From JAAYZM01 sp964510785 (GTDB lineage: Bacteria > Actinomycetota > Actinomycetes > Actinomycetales > Cellulomonadaceae): DNA of 5,775 nt. This document shows positions 4,714-5,775 of the stretch, piece by piece. How positions within the stretch are numbered: position 1 is the stretch's first letter; each line of letters begins with the position of its first letter. The stretch is taken from NCBI GenBank assembly GCA_964510785.1, contig CAZECM010000140.1, positions 1 through 5,775 on the forward strand, in the 5' to 3' direction. The notes beneath the pieces are model-generated. The model was not told where the DNA came from. It made no database searches and saw nothing but the letters and a program-made list of their open reading frames with translations. The translations under genes were made by a program, and so were the position numbers.

Positions 4714-5775
4714 GTGGCTAAGGTCCGCGTCTACGAGCTCGCGAAAGAGCTCGGACTCGAGAGCAAGACCCTCATGGCAAAGCTCGGTGAGCTGGGCGAG
4801 TTCGTCCGCTCGCCGTCTTCCACCATCGAACCGCCGGTCGTGCGCAAGCTGCGCGAGATCTACCCGGCACCGGTCGAGAAGCCGGCCCCGAAGGCGGCGG
4901 CCAAGCCCGCAGCCAAGGCGGCCGCGAAGCCCGCGCCGGAACCCGCCCCCGTGGTGGCGGAGCCGGCACCGGTTGCCGCCCCGACCCCGGCGCCCGCGCC
5001 TGCGGCTCCCGCCGAGCCCGAGGCCCCCGCGGCCCAGGCTCCCGCTGCCCAGGCTCCCGCCGACGAGGCCGGAGCGCGCGCTGGTGCGCCCCGTCCCGGC
5101 GCGCCGCGACCGGGCAACAACCCCTTCGCGCCGAGCCAGGGCATGCCCCGGCCCGGCGGTCCTCGCCCCTCGCCCGGCGCGATGCCCGGGCGCTCGCCCG
5201 CAGCCGCGCGCGGTGGCGTACAGCCCGCTGGGGCCCCCGGTCGTACCGGCGGCGGCGGTGGCGGTCGCCCCGGTGGCGGCGGCGGTGCCGGTGGCGGACG
5301 TCCCGGTGGCGGTGGCCCCGGTGGTCCCGGTGGCGGTCCCGGTGGCGGTGGCGGCTTCGCCGGTCGCGGACGCCCCGGTGCGGGTGGTCGCGGCTCGACG
5401 CAGGGTGCCTTCGGCCGCGCGGGCGGCAAGCCCGTGCGCGGTCGCAAGTCCAAGCGCGCAAAGCGCCAGGAGTTCGAGCAGATGCAGGCGCCGTCGCTCG
5501 GTGGCGTCCACGTACCCCGCGGCGACGGCTCGACCGTCGTGCGGCTGCGGTTCGGCTCCTCGCTCAACGACTTCGCCGACAAGATCGACGCGAACCCCGC
5601 AAGCCTCGTGACCGTGCTCTTCCACCTCGGTGAGATGGCCACGGCGACGCAGTCGCTCGACGAGGACACGTTCGGCACGCTCGCTGCGGAGCTCGGTTAC
5701 GTCGTCGAGATGGTCTCGGCAGAGGAGGAGGACCGCGAGCTGCTCGGGTCCTTCGACATCGACCTGGACGCGGAG
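4714..5775 (+). CDS. infB: Translation initiation factor IF-2, N-terminal part (3' end missing)
   Basis: GTPase that brings formyl-Met-tRNA to the 30S subunit and promotes subunit joining. The 354 codons here hold only the N-terminal half; the G domain and tRNA-binding domains lie beyond the window. The start is GTG 4714, giving the typical actinobacterial opening AKVRVYELAKELGLESKTLM of the first IF2_N domain (about 1-50). A Pro/Ala/Lys-rich linker (about 51-130), the block GNNPFAPSQGM (134-144), a Gly/Arg/Pro-rich low-complexity stretch (about 176-245) and a basic run GRKSKRAKRQEFEQMQAP (243-260) follow. The second IF2_N domain is about 274-325 (VVRLRFGSSLNDFADKI to ELGYVVEMV), and the end ELLGSFDIDLDAE is acidic. 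The long disordered linker is usual in high-GC actinobacteria. The gene follows ylxR with an unusually structured 145-bp gap. Confidence 0.96.
   Translation, partial: MAKVRVYELAKELGLESKTLMAKLGELGEFVRSPSSTIEPPVVRKLREIYPAPVEKPAPKAAAKPAAKAAAKPAPEPAPVVAEPAPVAAPTPAPAPAAPAEPEAPAAQAPAAQAPADEAGARAGAPRPGAPRPGNNPFAPSQGMPRPGGPRPSPGAMPGRSPAAARGGVQPAGAPGRTGGGGGGRPGGGGGAGGGRPGGGGPGGPGGGPGGGGGFAGRGRPGAGGRGSTQGAFGRAGGKPVRGRKSKRAKRQEFEQMQAPSLGGVHVPRGDGSTVVRLRFGSSLNDFADKIDANPASLVTVLFHLGEMATATQSLDEDTFGTLAAELGYVVEMVSAEEEDRELLGSFDIDLDAE
5032..5061 (+). repeat. infB: Tandem 15-bp duplication in the infB linker
   Basis: GCCCAGGCTCCCGCT (5032-5046) is followed directly by a copy differing only in the last base (5047-5061), encoding AQAPA twice. 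It lies in the disordered Pro/Ala linker of IF2, where such in-frame length changes are tolerated. Confidence 0.8.
5239..5355 (+). repeat. infB: Gly-rich low-complexity repeat in infB
   Basis: This stretch is almost only GGT, GGC, CCC and CGC/CGT codons. The 12-mer CCCGGTGGCGGT (PGGG) occurs at 5302-5313, 5326-5337 and 5338-5349, with shorter relatives between. It encodes residues about 176-214 of IF2 and is prone to in-frame slippage. Confidence 0.75.

Noticed and set aside
5239..5355. Repeats in infB as a CRISPR-like or mobile array
   Set aside because: The units are short, in frame, without spacers, and encode the usual Gly-rich IF2 linker.
4712..5611. 299-codon frame from ATG 4712
   Set aside because: It gives an Arg/Pro/Ser-rich product with no family resemblance, while the GTG two bases later gives textbook IF2.
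4618..5625. Minus-strand frame opposite infB
   Set aside because: Its Gly/Thr/Ala repeats are only the complement of the infB low-complexity linker.

Overview
The window is a very GC-rich actinobacterial chromosome segment; the protein signatures fit a member of the Micrococcales (Cellulomonas-like), but the exact taxon is an inference. It holds the conserved block proS / DUF4439 lipoprotein / rimP-nusA-ylxR-infB. All the recognised genes are core or conserved genes, and I see no mobile element, CRISPR array, tRNA or rRNA.

Layout. Bases 1-1467 (+) are the 3' five-sixths of proS (prolyl-tRNA synthetase, bacterial type with an editing insertion). Convergent to it, 32 bp away, is a minus-strand gene (1500-2549) for a secreted lipoprotein with a C-terminal ferritin-like DUF4439 domain and a strongly acidic linker. 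From memory, M. tuberculosis has the same arrangement, with an antisense DUF4439 gene (Rv2844) between proS and rimP. A 113-bp divergent region (2550-2662) follows, with a TAGGCT -10-like box and a strong inverted repeat in the presumed 5' UTR of rimP. Then comes the translation/transcription operon on the plus strand: rimP (2663-3169), nusA (3171-4190, one base after rimP), ylxR (4197-4568, six bases after nusA, GTG start) and infB (from 4714, GTG start, cut by the window end after 354 codons).

Function. RimP matures the 30S subunit, NusA controls elongation, pausing and termination, YlxR is a small RNA-binding protein, and IF2 delivers initiator tRNA. The cluster therefore couples ribosome assembly, transcription elongation and translation initiation.

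The least ordinary stretch is the 145-bp ylxR-infB gap (4569-4713). It contains a chain of very short reading frames joined by ATGA stop/start overlaps, entered from ylxR by a GTGA overlap. The chain ends three bases before a GC-rich hairpin, whose loop can alternatively pair with the infB Shine-Dalgarno region. This looks like a cis-acting translational leader for infB. It is an inference from sequence only and is the main candidate for something undescribed.
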